46,510 nt of DNA, taken from the NCBI GenBank assembly GCA_002298165.1, contig DBMI01000042.1, forward strand, positions 1 through 46,510, written 5' to 3'. Below are positions 28,741-35,528 of this stretch, piece after piece (position 1 is the first letter of the stretch; every line of letters starts with the position of its first letter). The position numbers and the translations under genes were made by a program. Under the pieces are notes generated by a model, which did not search any database, had not been told where the DNA came from, and saw only the letters and a program-made list of their open reading frames with translations. This DNA is from Desulfarculales bacterium UBA702 (GTDB lineage: Bacteria; Desulfobacterota; Syntrophobacteria; Syntrophobacterales; Syntrophobacteraceae).

Positions 28741-29097
28741 CCCCACCTCGCAAATCTCGCAAGAATCTCGCAGTTTCTAAACTGCTGATATTTCTGCCTA
28801 TTCCAACTATCATTTTTGCAATCTCGCATAATCTCGCAGAAATCTCGCATTCAAATCTCGCATAGCCAATCTCGCATAATCTCGCAAGAATCTCGCAGCT
28901 TCTAAACTGTTGATATATCTGCCTATTCCAACCTCCATTTTTGCAATCTCGCATAATCTCGCAGAAATCTCGCATTCAAATCTCGCAAGAATCTCGCAAG
29001 AATCTCGCAAGAATCCCAACCCATTGAATGTGCTCCAATTTTTCCTTTGCTTGCAGGATTGTAGGGTTAATCTCGCGAATCTTGCAGGAATCTCGCA
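28733..29097. repeat. iteron array of ATCTCGCA octamers, candidate replication origin
   Basis: ATCTCGCA occurs at 28733, 28754, 28765, 28821, 28831, 28842, 28855, 28869, 28879, 28890, 28946, 28956, 28967, 28980, 28991, 29002 and 29090, with a degenerate copy near 29069. Spacing inside clusters is mostly 10-11 bp (one helical turn), with some 13-14. A larger unit is duplicated at a 125-bp offset (28753-28866 versus 28878-28987), including a shared non-iteron spacer (CTAAACTG..GATAT.TCTGCCTATTCCAAC). This region of about 440 bp between the helicase and resolvase genes holds no plausible gene. The layout fits initiator-binding iterons of a phage origin. Confidence 0.75.
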
Positions 29098-29111
29098 GAT
29101 GCCCTTTTCCA

Positions 29112-30560
29112 TTAATCATCTCTTTCGAAATCAGCGGGGTAGAGGCCGTTACCCCGGTATTTACCTTTGACCCTCACCACTTTGCCGGATGCAATCAGAC
29201 AGTCCAAAACGGATTTCAAGAGCGCCTTGTCTATGGGCTTTCCATTGGTCGAAAACCGGCTCAAACTGTTAAAGATATTGTTCCCGTGATTTCGCGAATC
29301 CCCGAAGGGCATCTCTTCTTTTGCCGCCTCTTCCAAAGCTTTAAGGATCACTTCCTCGTGCGTGTCAGCGGCTTCCCTCAGTGCCTCGGCCTCATTTATC
29401 ACTACGAAAACGCCGGCCTGCCAGCAAAGGGTTATGGTGTCACCGGATCGGGCGTAGTTGCTTTTGACCCGAGTGAGTATGCGGACGTCAGACAAAACTT
29501 TATGGCTGGTCAGGGTGATCCTGTTTCTGACCGCATTATTCCACGCCGTGGATCCGCTAAGGTTGTCCTCGGCGGCCATGCCGGAGCGGGAAGGGTGCGC
29601 CAACATCAAGATTGTCGTTTCATACTTGGCGCACAGGCCGCGAAGCACGTTTTTAATGAACCGGTTCGCCTGGTTGCGAATGTTTTCGTTACCATCGAAC
29701 ATATCAGCCAGGGTATCGAGGATCAGGAATTTAGGGCCTTCCGGCATTTCTTCGAGAAAGGAAACCAGCAGATCATAAAACGGGCCTTTGACAAGTCGGC
29801 CCTCTCCGCTCGCCTTTGCCAGGATGTAGTTTTCCGAAGGGAAGGCGAAGATCCGGAAATATGATTCTTCTTTTGGTGGGGAGCTGTACGCCTTTCTGAT
29901 AGCTGATAGCCGGCGATGCACTTCGTCTCGATCATCCTCCGCCAGAGCGGCAAAAACAGGCATCTTGGCTGTTAGGAGCCCGAGAAAAGGAAGGCCGCGG
30001 GAAACACAGAAACCGAGTTGCTCGGCGAGAAGTGTCTTACCTTGGCCCCCATCGCCGTAGAGGCTCGAGACCTCGCCCTGGGGCAACCAATCCTGCACAA
30101 TCCATTTCCGGGCCGGGGGCTCGCCGTCCAGCTCGTAATCAAAGAAAGGTACCGGCCTATCAGCCGGCTTTTCTTCCTCGATCACGGTAAACATCTCAGT
30201 TATGGCTTCAGGCGAAATCGCCCCGGCCTGTCCTCGGGCGTATTGGTATGCATGTCCGACTTTGGCCTGTAGCTCTTCGAAGTTCCAGGGCGGCAGGCAC
30301 CGATCATTCCACTCATCGGCCAGGATCTCCGTGCAGGTATCTTCGGACACCCCGAGATCTCGCATCTTGCAGGCTACCCGGTAGGCGTTATCGTCTCCAC
30401 CTTGGCCCTCGATGGAGGGCTCGGCAATTTTGGCATATTTTATTGCGGCAATAATGGCCGAGGGGGTGTCCAGCTCGCAAGCTGGGACATCGGCGCGCGG
30501 TGTCTTTTGCCTTGGTGCTTCAGCGTACTCGTAGACCCAGAGGGGAAGGGCGGCCTCCAT
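29112..30560 (-). CDS. RepA-like replicative helicase / AAA-25 ATPase (482 aa)
   Basis: I chose ATG at 30560 (MEAALPLWVYEYAEAPRQ) because it couples to the prim-pol stop and has GGAG 8-9 nt upstream. The N-terminal part contains a primase C-terminal-like domain (NAYRVACKMRDLGVSEDTCTEIL; HAYQYARGQ). The ATPase starts near WIVQDWLPQGEVSSLYGDGG and has Walker A GDGGQGKTLLAEQL, then VFAALAEDDRDEVHRRLSAI, Walker B PKFLILDTLADMFDGNE and the sensor-like TTILMLAHPSRSGM..SGSTAWNNAVRNR. These are features of RepA/AAA_25 hexameric helicases. It works with the adjacent primase and the family A polymerase; the iteron array immediately follows it. Confidence 0.88.
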   Translation of the reverse strand: MEAALPLWVYEYAEAPRQKTPRADVPACELDTPSAIIAAIKYAKIAEPSIEGQGGDDNAYRVACKMRDLGVSEDTCTEILADEWNDRCLPPWNFEELQAKVGHAYQYARGQAGAISPEAITEMFTVIEEEKPADRPVPFFDYELDGEPPARKWIVQDWLPQGEVSSLYGDGGQGKTLLAEQLGFCVSRGLPFLGLLTAKMPVFAALAEDDRDEVHRRLSAIRKAYSSPPKEESYFRIFAFPSENYILAKASGEGRLVKGPFYDLLVSFLEEMPEGPKFLILDTLADMFDGNENIRNQANRFIKNVLRGLCAKYETTILMLAHPSRSGMAAEDNLSGSTAWNNAVRNRITLTSHKVLSDVRILTRVKSNYARSGDTITLCWQAGVFVVINEAEALREAADTHEEVILKALEEAAKEEMPFGDSRNHGNNIFNSLSRFSTNGKPIDKALLKSVLDCLIASGKVVRVKGKYRGNGLYPADFERDD

Positions 30561-30561
30561 A

Positions 30562-31005
30562 TCAAAACTCCAGCCAGTTATAGGCGCCGTTTTCGGTTTT
30601 ACTGCCGGGGAGCACGACATACCCGCCACTCGACTTGATATCGATTCCGGGGCCGAGCTTATCGGTTCCGCTTGAGCAAAGGCCGGTAAAGTAGTAGTGA
30701 TACCCGCCTGAAGGGGTTATGGCCATTCGGCATTGAGGGAGTGGGCCGTATTTGGCTTCCAGGGCGGCCAGGGTTTCGCGGCCGGGCTTGCCGTCTTTTA
30801 TATCTACGTCGATTACCACCAGATTTGAGGGCCCGCAAGCCACGCCCCAATTACAGTTTTTATACTTCTCACCCCATTTCCGGATCTGTTCCGGGTCGCT
30901 TGAGGCGATGTTTTCCCAGTCTTTAAAAATCGGGGGTTTTTTCTGCATTGTCTTAATGGGGAAGATCTTCCAACCTCGTTTTGCCGCTTCGATTGCCTCG
31001 TTCAT
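30562..31005 (-). CDS. bifunctional primase-polymerase domain protein (147 aa)
   Basis: Single-domain prim-pol (PF09250 type). Catalytic acidic residues lie in LVVIDVDIKDGKPG (DxD), with the conserved MAITPSGGYHYYF and the following PGIDIKSSGGYVVLPGSK. The N-terminus MNEAIEAAKRGWKIFPIKT..KPPIFKDWENIAS is typical of the family. In many phages this domain is fused to the helicase; here the two are separate genes that overlap by about 3 nt (TGATATG). It would synthesise primers for the replisome. Confidence 0.9.
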   Translation of the reverse strand: MNEAIEAAKRGWKIFPIKTMQKKPPIFKDWENIASSDPEQIRKWGEKYKNCNWGVACGPSNLVVIDVDIKDGKPGRETLAALEAKYGPLPQCRMAITPSGGYHYYFTGLCSSGTDKLGPGIDIKSSGGYVVLPGSKTENGAYNWLEF

Positions 31006-32207
31006 ACAGCCCCTTTTATTGCCTCTAAGAACGCCTTGATGAATTCCGCCGCGAGTTCCGGCACGATTGCATTGCCCGCACCCCGGAGTAGCCCCACTCT
31101 ACCGGGTACCCCATGAGCCACAGGGAAAAGAAGGGATTCAACCGGTATCCTTCTTGTTTTTCCGTCCCGGCAGAGGATTGGTCGGGAGTCAGACCAAGGA
31201 TTTGCCGGGATAATGGTCTGCCCTTGGTACCGTATTGCTCCGAATCCGTTTTCTGCCCCTGGTCGGATCTCCAATCCCGGCTGGCGCATGTCGCCCACCC
31301 CGCCAGACCCTGTACTTGACGGCCTAGGTAGTCGGTAGTTCTCCCCGTCGCCGTCCTGCTCGGCCTGTAGAAATCGGTTTCTGGCTCCATCGCTTGCGGG
31401 GTAGTCCAACCCGCCAGATTTGCATCCGCACTCAGTGACCCGCCTGCCTGATTCGGCCCGCCGTTGCTCCCGTCCGTTGCGCGGGAAGAGTTCCAGCCGA
31501 CAAACTTGGCCGCGTGTTCCAAGCTTGCCGTGTGCTTCTTGCCGTCCAGCGTCCGCCCCGTAGCGTCCATTTTTTCTATCGATACCGACCTGCCGCCTGA
31601 CGGAGTGTTTGGGCTCGGCCAGCCTGTCAAGTTCCCTGCTCCCGCAAGCCCCGCTCCGACTACAGGTTTTCCCCTTTTCTCCGCATCGTTCACAATCGGG
31701 GTATTCCATCCCGACCGCTCCCCAGTACAGCCTTTGCCTGATGTGCGGCGCTGAGACGCCCGCAGCGCACAAATCGGCGGCCCCGACTGCATATCCCATT
31801 GCTTCCAAGTCAGCGCGTACTCCGGAGAGCCATAACCTTCCAGCCTTTGACGCAACCTGCTCTCCAAAGACAATTGGAGGTCTGCACTCGTCAATGAGCC
31901 GCCGAAATTCAGGCCACAAGTGCCGCTCGTCGGCTTCTCCCCTGCCTTTCCCGGCACAACTGAAGGGTTGACAAGGGCATGATCCAGTCCAAACCGGAAT
32001 ATATGGAGGCCAGTCGGCAAGGCGTAAAGCTTCAATCCAGCCTCCTATGCCGGCGAAAAAATGTGCTTGCCTGTACCCGGCAACATCTTCCGGCTGTACG
32101 TCGAGGATGGATCGAAGGTCTATATGCCCCTCGGAAATCAGTTGGTCTGTTATTAGCTCTTTTAACCAAGCGCACGACTCCGGGTTATTGTCGTTGTAGT
32201 AAATCAC
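31002..32207 (-). CDS. C5 cytosine DNA methyltransferase (401 aa)
   Basis: The GTG start at 32207 overlaps the stop of the HTH gene (GTGA) and gives VIYYNDNNPESCAWLKELI, the normal start of this phage family. Motif I: AHFFAGIGGWIEALRLA; motif IV with catalytic Cys: WTGSCPCQPFSCAGKG; then ERHLWPEFRRLI, PPIVFGEQVASK (ENV-like), HIRQRLYWGA (motif VIII) and LRGAGNAIVPELAAEFI (motif X). Between is a long target-recognition region that is Arg/Gly-rich. The same DNA encodes another long protein in a second frame (31025-32035), which may explain the odd composition. It probably protects phage DNA or alters expression. Confidence 0.88.
   Translation of the reverse strand: MIYYNDNNPESCAWLKELITDQLISEGHIDLRSILDVQPEDVAGYRQAHFFAGIGGWIEALRLADWPPYIPVWTGSCPCQPFSCAGKGRGEADERHLWPEFRRLIDECRPPIVFGEQVASKAGRLWLSGVRADLEAMGYAVGAADLCAAGVSAPHIRQRLYWGAVGMEYPDCERCGEKGKTCSRSGACGSRELDRLAEPKHSVRRQVGIDRKNGRYGADAGRQEAHGKLGTRGQVCRLELFPRNGREQRRAESGRRVTECGCKSGGLDYPASDGARNRFLQAEQDGDGENYRLPRPSSTGSGGVGDMRQPGLEIRPGAENGFGAIRYQGQTIIPANPWSDSRPILCRDGKTRRIPVESLLFPVAHGVPGRVGLLRGAGNAIVPELAAEFIKAFLEAIKGAV
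31025..32035 (-). CDS. overprinted ORF inside the methyltransferase gene (336 aa)
   Basis: Same strand, different frame, covering about 80% of the methyltransferase. It looks protein-like: GGSLTSADLQLSLESRLRQ, GSPEYALTWKQWDMQSGPPICALRASQRRTSG (split), repeated GW(P/N/T)(S/T)P-type modules (SGWNTPIVNDAEKRG, TGWPSPNTPSGGRS, AGWTTPQAMEPETD), ASRDWRSDQGQ and the ending RLNPFFSLWLMGYPVEW. These repeat and C-terminal patterns recall a family of phage proteins I have seen beside or overlapping C5 methyltransferases, often ending LNP.f..WLMGyP..W. I consider real expression likely but unproved; the start codon is uncertain. Confidence 0.55.
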   Translation of the reverse strand: MKLYALPTGLHIFRFGLDHALVNPSVVPGKAGEKPTSGTCGLNFGGSLTSADLQLSLESRLRQRLEGYGSPEYALTWKQWDMQSGPPICALRASQRRTSGKGCTGERSGWNTPIVNDAEKRGKPVVGAGLAGAGNLTGWPSPNTPSGGRSVSIEKMDATGRTLDGKKHTASLEHAAKFVGWNSSRATDGSNGGPNQAGGSLSADANLAGWTTPQAMEPETDFYRPSRTATGRTTDYLGRQVQGLAGWATCASRDWRSDQGQKTDSEQYGTKGRPLSRQILGLTPDQSSAGTEKQEGYRLNPFFSLWLMGYPVEWGYSGVRAMQSCRNSRRNSSRRS

Positions 32208-32419
32208 GTAAGCGGCATCCGAATCGTTTGCAGCATCATTGTGATATGCTTTTGCATGTGCGGAGTCAGTCTGCGCTTGCCCTCTTTGAGCTTCCACCAG
32301 GTCACGCGATTAAGGCCCGCGATTCTTGCCGCTTCGGATGGTCCGCCTACCCGTTTTTCAATCTCGGTGAAATCTTCTTTCGAAATTGCGTTGCCCTTGG
32401 CAACATATTTGAGATTCAC
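32204..32419 (-). CDS. small HTH protein (71 aa)
   Basis: I chose GTG at 32419, which begins 1 nt after the previous stop and has GGAG 8 nt upstream. The product has an HTH pattern, FTEIEKRVGGPSEAARIAGL followed by NRVTWWKLKEGKRRLTPHMQ (YdaS/Cro-type: Gg...aAr.lGv.r....kw..G.r.l). The C-terminus HITMMLQTIRMPLT overlaps the methyltransferase start. It could regulate early genes or the coupled methyltransferase. A longer reading from 32524 would overlap the upstream gene by 104 bp. Confidence 0.7.
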   Translation of the reverse strand: MNLKYVAKGNAISKEDFTEIEKRVGGPSEAARIAGLNRVTWWKLKEGKRRLTPHMQKHITMMLQTIRMPLT

Positions 32420-32420
32420 G

Positions 32421-32732
32421 TTAGGATCTCCGAGTATAGGTGCCTGTTTTATCCGTATCCCGTTTGACCCCTTTCCCGCTGCATTCGCGCTCGAAGACTC
32501 CGTGTTGTTCGAGGCAGGCCACACCGGTAGCTACAACCTGCAGTATCTCTCTCAGAGCTTCTTGCTTGCCGCCGTTGTGCACCCAGGCTTCAAATGCTTC
32601 ATCAAGCTCGGATTTCATTATTAGTAGCCAGCCAGGGACATCGTGAGGATGATCTTTTATGGTGCCCCATTTTTCGTCCTGGTAACCTCTTTCGCGGCCT
32701 ATGGCTGAAACCACTTCAGTTATTTCGGCCAT
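32421..32732 (-). CDS. MazG-like / phage early conserved protein (103 aa)
   Basis: ATG at 32732 with GGGGG 6 nt upstream. The sequence VSAIGRERGYQDEKWGTIKDHPHDVPGWL then LIMKSELDEAFEAW and EALREILQVVATGVACLEQHG matches a widespread phage early protein with a MazG-like all-alpha helical layout (acidic ExxE pairs). A nucleotide pyrophosphatase role is possible, but catalytic completeness cannot be judged by eye. It lies in the early operon between zinc-finger and HTH genes. Confidence 0.75.
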   Translation of the reverse strand: MAEITEVVSAIGRERGYQDEKWGTIKDHPHDVPGWLLIMKSELDEAFEAWVHNGGKQEALREILQVVATGVACLEQHGVFERECSGKGVKRDTDKTGTYTRRS

Positions 32733-32786
32733 TTATTGCCCCCTTTTTATGGGAGCAGGCGTTGCCCAGGACGCCCGCCCCCACGG

Positions 32787-33074
32787 TTAAAGGTTTGTAC
32801 CCTGTTCTCGCCGGACGATCCGGCCAGATTCCTTTGTCTCGCGCCCCACTATGACCGCACATTGGGGACAATAAGTGGCCTTTTTGCCCATAAAATACCT
32901 TTTGCACCGGGCACAGAGGATTCGGTGCCGTGCAATCTTTTTCCCTCTGCCGCCATATTTGTACCGTTTATGCCGTTCATTGTTGCACTTCCTGCAAAGA
33001 CTTTTGTTTCCGGGTGAAAACAGATTCACATCGAGCGGCCCGCAGTTGCGGCAGGTCCAGGTAGTCTCGATCAT
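32787..33074 (-). CDS. zinc-finger protein with multiple CxxC (95 aa)
   Basis: ATG at 33074 overlaps the previous stop as ATGA. The product has three CxxC knuckles plus a further Cys pair: TWTCRNCGPLDVN, LCRKCNNERHKRYKYGG, ILCARCKRYF, TYCPQCAVIVG. The middle is strongly basic (YKYGGRGKKIARHR). It probably binds nucleic acid; the exact role is unknown. It lies in the leftward early operon, co-translated with a small membrane protein. Confidence 0.75.
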   Translation of the reverse strand: MIETTWTCRNCGPLDVNLFSPGNKSLCRKCNNERHKRYKYGGRGKKIARHRILCARCKRYFMGKKATYCPQCAVIVGRETKESGRIVRREQGTNL

Positions 33075-33211
33075 TTCTGGAGACTTTCGGCCATCATGCG
33101 CATTTGCTTTTGCTCTTCGGTCAGATCCGGGGGATTGCCGCCACGCAGTAGACCGATAATTACCGCCCCGATCAGAACACCGGTGAAAATTCCAGCTAAG
33201 TAGACCACCAT
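33071..33211 (-). CDS. small single-TM protein (46 aa)
   Basis: ATG at 33211 with an excellent AGGAGG ribosome-binding site 7 nt upstream; the stop at 33071 overlaps the zinc-finger gene start. The sequence is MVVYLAGIFTGVLIGAVIIG (a TM with Gly zipper) followed by an acidic tail LLRGGNPPDLTEEQKQ and MRMMAESLQK. Small early TM proteins in phages can inhibit host functions or anchor complexes; here nothing further can be said. Confidence 0.72.
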   Translation of the reverse strand: MVVYLAGIFTGVLIGAVIIGLLRGGNPPDLTEEQKQMRMMAESLQK

Positions 33212-33224
33212 TATCCACCTCCTG

Positions 33225-33449
33225 TTAAGTGGGCGACGTGGTTAGTAATACCAATATATTACTGACATCCACTTCACCGTCTCCTAAACTGTCCACTAGT
33301 TCAGGATGAGCGAGAATTTGAGGTATGCTGAGCAGGACACATGCTCGTAAAACTTTAGACTTCTCTTTATCCAGCTTGAGGACAACTTTGGATATGAGGC
33401 TTTCCAGCGGTTCCGAAGATTTGAAATTTATCGGTCGATCAACTTTCAT
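33225..33449 (-). CDS. hypothetical early protein (74 aa)
   Basis: ATG at 33449 overlaps the previous gene's end, with GGGAGAA upstream. The sequence MKVDRPINFKSSEPLESLIS continues VVLKLDKEKSKVLRACVLLSIP; it is helical, mixed-charge and ends with a hydrophobic segment (NILVLLTTSPT). Ribosome-binding-site-like (RHH) or HTH character is not clear. No function assigned. Confidence 0.6.
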   Translation of the reverse strand: MKVDRPINFKSSEPLESLISKVVLKLDKEKSKVLRACVLLSIPQILAHPELVDSLGDGEVDVSNILVLLTTSPT

Positions 33450-33621
33450 TCATTTCTCCCTGAGCAATTCCGTATTCCTCGAATCTCTCCCTTACCGCCA
33501 GTTCCGCCGGAATCTCGAGTTTGTGCATCACTCGGAAAGATTCCAGGGTCCAGTGCGGCTCGATTCCATATTGCTGTTTTGCGATTTTGGTGCAGGCGTG
33601 GGTGTACTCGGCAAGTTCCAT
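33439..33621 (-). CDS. hypothetical early protein, first gene of leftward operon after cro (60 aa)
   Basis: I chose ATG at 33621 (MELAEYTHACTKIAKQQYGI) with GGAGGGGG upstream at about 8-nt spacing. It is a short helical protein (EPHWTLESFRVMHKLEI; PAELAVRERFEEYGIAQGE) of unknown function. It is separated from the cro-like gene by a structured leader of about 330 nt, so its expression may be controlled by antitermination. Confidence 0.62.
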   Translation of the reverse strand: MELAEYTHACTKIAKQQYGIEPHWTLESFRVMHKLEIPAELAVRERFEEYGIAQGEMNES

Positions 33622-33949
33622 ACGGGTTCCCCCTCCAGGTCCGTAAGGTTTCAATGCAAGTGGTTCTCCCCATTTCATCCGGCCCGCCTAAGCCCCTCCG
33701 GCGGGGGTGCTCCGCGCACGCCTATAACTCCCGCTTCCCTAAGCGGGTCGGATCAAATGGAGTTTTTGGTCTTCGGGGTTTAATCGCTCTCTCGCGGGAA
33801 GGCCCGGAAGGCCCTCCAGTGAAAGGGGGATTAGAGGAGTGGAGCCGGTCTTCTCAAGGCATGCGGCGGTGCCCGATACTGGTTTCCGGCCCCTAGCTGG
33901 AGACATGCCCGCCTTTACGGTTGCGCCTGGCGGGAAGGCTGAGGAAAGA
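33622..33949 (-). promoter_or_regulatory. structured untranslated leader between cro and the early operon
   Basis: No gene with a ribosome-binding site is found here. Several hairpins are visible: CCCGCTT-CCCT-AAGCGGG (33730-33747), CCCGCC/GGCGGG arms near 33683-33707, and a GGAAGGCCCGGAAGGCCCT direct repeat around 33798-33815. A string of GC-rich hairpins early in a leftward phage operon, downstream of cro, resembles terminator or antitermination (nut/put-like) leaders. This is by layout only. Confidence 0.4.
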
Positions 33950-34210
33950 TCAAATAGACGAGTAACCCTCTGCTTGTGTATTTTGTTCACATTCGCTATC
34001 ATCGGATGGGAACAGCTCTTCAACAGTTTTCCCGAGCGCCCCGGCTATCTGATTCTTTTCATGATCGGTGAAGGTGCGCTCTCCTAGAAGCTTCATATTC
34101 AGACTGGATACAGCTATCCCCAGACGTTTCGCGAGGTCGCGCTGAGTCATTTCGCACTCGATGAGCGCCATCTTTATGAGTTTGCCTTGGGACAGGCGTT
34201 GTGTCGGCAT
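33950..34210 (-). CDS. Cro-like HTH repressor (86 aa)
   Basis: I chose ATG at 34210 (MPTQRLSQGKLIKMALIECE), the first after the leftward promoter. The HTH reads MTQRDLAKRLGIAVSSLNMKLLGERTFTDHE, the XRE/Cro pattern (T..dLA..lgis...ln..l.g.r.ft..E), followed by GALGKTVEELFPSDD. It is divergent from the cI-like gene. It is expected to bind the operator within the promoter at 34239-34274 and drive the lytic decision (inference from arrangement). Confidence 0.8.
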   Translation of the reverse strand: MPTQRLSQGKLIKMALIECEMTQRDLAKRLGIAVSSLNMKLLGERTFTDHEKNQIAGALGKTVEELFPSDDSECEQNTQAEGYSSI

Positions 34211-34238
34211 GAGTTGATTTCCTCTCAATTTGATTACC

Positions 34239-34274
34239 GAGAACATGATACACAAGTTAACTTAATTATGTCAA
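34239..34274 (-). promoter_or_regulatory. leftward early promoter with operator (PL-like)
   Basis: Minus strand: TTGACA (34274-34269) and TATCAT (34250-34245) with an 18-nt spacer, a near-consensus sigma-70 promoter aimed at the cro-like gene. The spacer contains the perfect palindrome AAGTTAACTT (34254-34263). The -35 box overlaps the cI start codon. The 25-bp segment 34239-34263 recurs, inverted, at 35627-35651 with two mismatches. Confidence 0.72.
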
Positions 34275-35029
34275 ATTCGAAATCAAGCGAACTTTCCGAC
34301 ATCTTTTCTTCGCAGCTTCTAAGAGCTATGGAGGAAAAGAGACTCATCCCCGCATCTCTTTCGAGAATGATGGCGGACGCCGGTTTTTCTTTAACCGCAA
34401 CAGCTATCGGCAATATGATTAACAGTGGGGCTATTCCAAATTCTGCGGTTCTATTTGGGCTATCTAAGGTGCTCGGGAAACCCATGGACTGGTTTTTCGG
34501 AAGATCAGGCGGGGCTATTAAACCCCCGGATCTGATAGTTGACATTACCCCTAAATTAAGGGCCTTTACCGCGGCATCACCCCTTTCAATGCAGCACTAT
34601 ATTCCAATACGACTTTTGAAAGATGGTATTGCGGCGGGCTCGCCGACGCAAATAAGCGAAAATGATATTGAGGGGTGGGTGCTTATCTATGCCTCTAGTG
34701 ATTGGATGAAGCACGATCCGGAGTTTTACACCTGTGCTCATGTGCGCGGTTCCTCGATGTCTCCAATACTGGAACACGGGGATGTGATTGCTATAGACCA
34801 TGCGGACAGAGTCGCTAGTGAACTCAATAATAAAATGGTTGTGTTTCGTGAATCCAATCGAGAAGATACCTGGGTAACCGTGAAGTGGCTGAGGTATATT
34901 GAAGAATCAGATTTAGTCATCGCTGATCCCGAAAACCGCCAGGAGGAAGGTTCTCGAATTTACATGAAAGCGAGTGACAGTTATGAGAGAATAGTTGGCC
35001 GCGTGGCCTGGTGGTGGGCCAAACGGTAA
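34268..35029 (+). CDS. CI-like phage repressor with S24 autopeptidase (253 aa)
   Basis: The N-terminal domain (FSSQLLRAMEEKRLIPASLSRM..FSLTATAIGNMINSGAIPN) is HTH-like and binds operators. A linker holds the Ala-Gly cleavage site (DGIAAGSPTQ, A123-G124), and the C-terminal LexA/S24 domain carries catalytic Ser163 in VRGSSMSPILEHGDVIAID and Lys206 in TWVTVKWLRYI. This is a RecA-responsive repressor maintaining lysogeny. No ribosome-binding site precedes the ATG at 34268 and the start overlaps the -35 box of the leftward promoter; the message may be leaderless, as for lambda cI. Confidence 0.9.
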   Translation: MSNSKSSELSDIFSSQLLRAMEEKRLIPASLSRMMADAGFSLTATAIGNMINSGAIPNSAVLFGLSKVLGKPMDWFFGRSGGAIKPPDLIVDITPKLRAFTAASPLSMQHYIPIRLLKDGIAAGSPTQISENDIEGWVLIYASSDWMKHDPEFYTCAHVRGSSMSPILEHGDVIAIDHADRVASELNNKMVVFRESNREDTWVTVKWLRYIEESDLVIADPENRQEEGSRIYMKASDSYERIVGRVAWWWAKR

Positions 35030-35039
35030 GGAGCGAAGA

Positions 35040-35528
35040 ATGCCTCTGATCTTTAGGATACTCTCCATAGTATTACAGATTTTAGGTCTCTTTTTTGTTG
35101 CATTAGCTCTGTTTGTTTCTTGTCAAATCAAGTCCGGTGGCCCATTTCTATCTGTAATCCTTTTAATCGGAATAGGGCTTTTTTGCCTTGGACGCTGGAT
35201 TAGTGGCCGTGGCATCTTACCGAGAATAAATTTTGGCCGGATCATCCTTGTAATGGGCATTTTCGGTCTTTTTTTCTCATTAACGATGGAGACGAGCGTT
35301 CCAAGCGCCACGGGCAATAGAATACATAATATAGGTCTTTTGAACGAACGACTTATATATCTGATTATATCCTCTTTACTTACCCTCATTGGAACCATCA
35401 TTACTCTTTGGAACAGATTTCAGTTTCGAAAGCCCACAAAGCCTTGCGTCTTCTGCGCTGAGGATATCCTTCTGGCTGCTTCCATCTGCCGATTTTGCGG
35501 TAAAGACCAACCAGCAATAAAAAACTAG
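35040..35528 (+). CDS. membrane protein with C-terminal zinc ribbon, cI-linked (162 aa)
   Basis: ATG at 35040 with AAGGAG 7 nt upstream and 10 nt after the cI stop, so probably co-transcribed with the repressor in the lysogen. Four hydrophobic segments are evident (LSIVLQILGLFFVALALFVS, FLSVILLIGIGLFCLGRWI, IILVMGIFGLFFSL, LIYLIISSLLTLIGTIITLW). A zinc ribbon of the CxxC...CxxC type follows (CVFCAEDILLAASICRFCGKD, split after AEDI). Genes in this place often mediate superinfection exclusion or other lysogenic traits; that is an inference. Confidence 0.72.
   Translation: MPLIFRILSIVLQILGLFFVALALFVSCQIKSGGPFLSVILLIGIGLFCLGRWISGRGILPRINFGRIILVMGIFGLFFSLTMETSVPSATGNRIHNIGLLNERLIYLIISSLLTLIGTIITLWNRFQFRKPTKPCVFCAEDILLAASICRFCGKDQPAIKN

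Noticed and set aside
28733..29097. CRISPR array
   Set aside because: Repeat unit is only 8-9 bp, spacers of 1-6 nt or shared long spacers; not repeat-spacer organisation.
28688..29112. Several minus-strand frames through the iteron array with repeating CEI-ARF protein pattern
   Set aside because: The pattern is only the translation of the ATCTCGCA repeat; no ribosome-binding site and no protein character.
33739..34023. 94-codon minus-strand frame overlapping the cro-like gene
   Set aside because: No ribosome-binding site, overlaps cro in another frame, and runs through the hairpin-rich leader.
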